DNA of 64,000 nt, taken from assembly GCA_020635455.1 (NCBI GenBank), contig JACJZT010000002.1:533273-597272 (forward strand), in the 5' to 3' direction. Position 1 is the stretch's first letter. The number at the start of each line of letters is the position of its first letter. The notes under the pieces were generated by a model, which was given only the letters and a program-made list of their open reading frames with translations, had not been told where the DNA came from and made no database searches. Positions 61,908 to 64,000 of the stretch are shown here, one piece after another. A program made the translations under genes and the position numbers. Source of the stretch: Flavobacteriales bacterium (GTDB taxonomy: Bacteria; Bacteroidota; Bacteroidia; NS11-12g; UBA9320).

Positions 61908-62136
61908 GCTTAACAAGGATGTTCAATTTCATCCTTGTTAGAAACGAGGACGATTTAACGTTTGGCAGTTGCAATCAGGTCCTGTTTTTTAGGGATAAAT
62001 TTGCAATTCAGTTTACCCTTCCCTGTATGGGTCACCATTGCAAATTACCTTTTGTGCCTGTTGATTCACTCCATCTCTTAATGAATTCCAAATACCGTCT
62101 TGCATTTCTTGAGCTCCCGTGATTTTAACAATTCGT

Positions 62137-63087
62137 TTATTCACGATGTATTTTAAGCCAATTCTCAACTTGCTCATCTACACCAAGAGGAAAGGGCACA
62201 CCATCCTCCACACCCGTAAAACAAACGGCCATTTTTTTGTTTTTACTAAATACCAATTTATATTTATTTAACCAGATAATTAAATGTGTTTTCAGGGCTC
62301 CTATTATTGGAAGTTCGTCCCGTAAGGTTCTATTTTGCTCTATGATCTGCAAAATGGAATTGTTTTCTCCAAACATAACACCTTCTGTAAGGGCACGGAT
62401 TTGATCAAACTGAAAATGTTCTTCTTCATTCATAAGGTCGTAGTATCGAAGAAAAAATTGTTCGTATTGTAAATGTTCGTCAATTTCTAATCGACGTTGA
62501 ACAGACCTCAGAAGATTCTGTGAGCGATTTAGTATGGTAATGAGGGTGGTTTTAGTGACCTCTAAATGATCTTTTAAATTCTGCATTGGTTCGATCAGGT
62601 CAATAGTTGAATTAGGTATTGCCTCTAAAACTTCAATGTTTTCTAAATCTTTCCTGATGGTCACAACTAAATTATTCAACCATTGGTTTTGCATTGGGTC
62701 AGTTAAGGATTCAAGTGGTTTATCCGGATCATTGAACGCTTCATAAGGTTCCAAAACACTATATTGCCAAGGGCAGAATCCTACATAAAGAATGTATAAG
62801 CGTACCCGATTCTTATCCTTTGCAGGCAAAACTTCAGGCAATTCTTTTTCTTTTATAAACCTGGATGCCAGAAAACCCTGCCCTACTAACAAAATGGCAA
62901 CAGCAGATTCTGAAAGGGCATCGTTAATTGATTTGCGCCAATCTCCTCCATTCGGAATCATTGTATCTTCCCAAATTCTAAAAGGTAGTTGGTCCTGAAC
63001 TGCGTCCAGAAATCCCTTAAGCCGTTCCAACCACAAGTGTGTTTCATTATCGGTATGGCTGTAACTTATGAATATTTTTTTCGACAT
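62137..63087 (-). CDS. TIR-domain protein, 316 aa
   Basis: Residues 1-~150 are a TIR domain: KKIFISYSHTDNETHLWLERL, FRIWEDTMIPNGGDWRKSINDALSESAVAILLVGQGFLASRFIKEKELPE. The Glu in FIKEKE (about 80) corresponds to the catalytic Glu of NAD-cleaving TIR enzymes. Residues ~160-316 are helical (ENIEVLEAIPNSTIDLIEPMQNLKDHLEVTK) without a recognised domain; they could be a sensor or oligomerisation region. Many TIR proteins are defence effectors that deplete NAD+. No partner gene is adjacent. Confidence 0.85.
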   Translation of the reverse strand: MSKKIFISYSHTDNETHLWLERLKGFLDAVQDQLPFRIWEDTMIPNGGDWRKSINDALSESAVAILLVGQGFLASRFIKEKELPEVLPAKDKNRVRLYILYVGFCPWQYSVLEPYEAFNDPDKPLESLTDPMQNQWLNNLVVTIRKDLENIEVLEAIPNSTIDLIEPMQNLKDHLEVTKTTLITILNRSQNLLRSVQRRLEIDEHLQYEQFFLRYYDLMNEEEHFQFDQIRALTEGVMFGENNSILQIIEQNRTLRDELPIIGALKTHLIIWLNKYKLVFSKNKKMAVCFTGVEDGVPFPLGVDEQVENWLKIHRE

Positions 63088-63172
63088 GATTGACAGATTA
63101 TTTAATTTACATTGTTGATGTTAACGGTTCAAATTAAACTAAATATGAAAATGGTTTAGCCCTTGCCAAAGC

Positions 63173-63646
63173 TTATTTTATTTCTTTTTTCATTATTACC
63201 GTGTCGTGATTTTTGTAGCTCACTGTTTCAACCAATTGCCATCCTGATCTCTTATATAGTGTTTCTGCGGTAAAGGTGTACAGATAAATTTTGTTTAAAT
63301 TATGTGTTAACGCTTCTGATTCAATTTGTTCAAGTAGTGCTTTTCCAACTCCTTGATTGCGAAATGCTTTGTCGGTGTAAAGCAGAGCTACCCATGGGCC
63401 ATAAATTTCATATTCGGGATAAACATTTAACAGGTTAACGCTATCAGACAGACCTACCGTAGCAATAACCTCTTCATTTACCTTAGCAATCAATTGAAAG
63501 TATAATCCACTGTCATAAAAGCCTGAAAGTCTGTCGATCGTTTTCTTTATAGGCGTATTCCATTCTTTGTTGTACCAATCTGCGATTTTTAGAATCGCAT
63601 TTCGATCTGAAGGATAGAGTTTTTGAATATGAAATTCTGTGTTCAT
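63173..63646 (-). CDS. GNAT-family N-acetyltransferase
   Basis: A 157-residue GNAT protein. The acetyl-CoA-binding segment is ALLYTDKAFRNQGVGKALLEQIESEAL (motif A, R-x-x-G-x-G), with KIYLYTFTAETLYKRSGWQLVE as motif B. The substrate is unknown (antibiotic, polyamine or protein N-terminus). A degenerate MITE copy with a promoter-like motif lies just upstream, as for the cassette genes of the 49-54 kb array. Confidence 0.9.
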   Translation of the reverse strand: MNTEFHIQKLYPSDRNAILKIADWYNKEWNTPIKKTIDRLSGFYDSGLYFQLIAKVNEEVIATVGLSDSVNLLNVYPEYEIYGPWVALLYTDKAFRNQGVGKALLEQIESEALTHNLNKIYLYTFTAETLYKRSGWQLVETVSYKNHDTVIMKKEIK

Positions 63647-63665
63647 TTTTAATTACTTAAACCGC

Positions 63666-63740
63666 CAGTCTATCTTTAAAATCAAATCTATATCTTTATT
63701 TCCACCCCGTCAAATGAAAAGTTCTATAGGGTTCTGATCC
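63666..63740 (-). mobile_element. Degenerate partial MITE (right end) upstream of GNAT gene
   Basis: The minus strand reads GGATC-type sequence, then CCTATAGAA, CATTTGACGGGGTGGAAATA, TATAGATTTGA and AGATAGACTGG, which aligns with the right ~75 bp of the 174-bp MITE. It keeps TTG (63711-63713) and TAGATTTG (63683-63690) with the same 20-nt spacer. TAGATTTG ends 36 nt before the GNAT start. The left part of the element is too diverged or lost to place. Confidence 0.7.
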
Positions 63741-63806
63741 ACTTAAGAGTTTTGTCCGCAAACCAGCATTGCGCTTCAGCACGCTGTTGGCGGAATCACT
63801 GTAAAA

Positions 63807-63992
63807 CTATACTCCGGCCATAACCCCAATTAATAAGAGTACTATCATGGCGAACAATACAAAAACTTTCCAAGCTAAGGAGAATACCTTCTGTTTTCGC
63901 TCTTTTTTGTTTAGTGAACGATCCTTTTCCCGCATAAATATATGATACCATGCATAAGTTGCCGCATAAAAGCTTGCTACGATTCCTCCCAA
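63807..63992 (-). CDS. Small membrane protein, possibly continuing beyond the window
   Basis: The frame from ATG 63992 encodes 61 residues, MGGIVASFYAATYAWYHIFM followed by a basic stretch and the hydrophobic helix VFVLFAMIVLLLIGVMAGV. As the start is 8 nt from the window edge, it may continue upstream as a longer protein with an additional helix. No family recognised. Confidence 0.5.
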   Translation of the reverse strand: MGGIVASFYAATYAWYHIFMREKDRSLNKKERKQKVFSLAWKVFVLFAMIVLLLIGVMAGV

Positions 63993-64000
63993 AAAAACGA

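Noticed and set aside
61919..62122. 67-codon plus-strand frame between terminase fragment and TIR gene
   Set aside because: No signal, motif or neighbouring context; likely spurious.

Overview
The window is a chromosomal segment of a member of the Bacteroidota (Cytophaga-Flavobacterium-Bacteroides group), genus not resolvable from sequence alone. Pointers are: proteins ending in type IX secretion (T9SS) C-terminal sorting domains, the Bacteroidota -7 promoter motif TAnnTTTG upstream of many genes, an S46 dipeptidyl-peptidase, the serC-serA-DUF1015 gene order, many lipoproteins with a lipobox, and almost no Shine-Dalgarno signals.

Region 1 (1-44.4 kb) is ordinary chromosome. It holds a truncated beta-propeller gene, tRNA-Arg, a lipoprotein, a GH16 glycosidase, a sterol-desaturase-type hydroxylase, mltG, the dapB-lepB-fmt cluster, a secreted CHAT-domain protein divergent from a 1819-residue T9SS protein with seven ~133-residue repeats, an S46 peptidase, an MlaFE-type lipid ABC transporter, a YefM-YoeB toxin-antitoxin pair with a visible operator, T9SS cargo genes, etfBA with a bifunctional-nuclease-like gene, an ECF sigma/anti-sigma pair, the serine biosynthesis operon, and a miaE-thioesterase-YihY cluster. 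REP-like hairpins sit downstream of two genes.

Region 2 (44.37-48.3 kb) begins at a tRNA-Ser gene. Downstream are hairpins and a 66-bp near-perfect direct repeat flanking one small secreted-protein gene, the pattern expected of a small integrated or excised element, followed by a delta-60-repeat T9SS protein and a short secreted protein.

Region 3 (48.3-60.6 kb) looks like an integron-type gene-cassette array with no integrase in the window (CALIN-like). Single genes or short operons are separated by attC-like hairpin junctions, and two cassettes have clearly complementary ends. The cargo is defence-flavoured: a PD-(D/E)XK protein, an AIPR-family abortive infection protein with a C-terminal cold-shock-like domain, a HigB/HigA-metallopeptidase pair, and a type III restriction-modification system followed by two tiny genes. 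Three copies of one 174-bp element with ~20-bp terminal inverted repeats (a MITE) sit at the equivalent position of three cassette junctions in the same orientation, while one junction is still empty. The right end of every copy carries an outward promoter-like motif (TTG-N20-TAGATTTG) facing the next cassette gene. A degenerate fourth copy sits upstream of the GNAT gene at 63.6 kb, with the same motif and spacing. A promoter-carrying MITE that targets cassette junctions is the most interesting candidate system here.

Region 4 (60.7-64 kb) contains a deletion derivative of an IS21-type element with terminal repeats, phage-terminase-like fragments, an orphan TIR-domain protein, a GNAT acetyltransferase and a small membrane protein that may run off the window.
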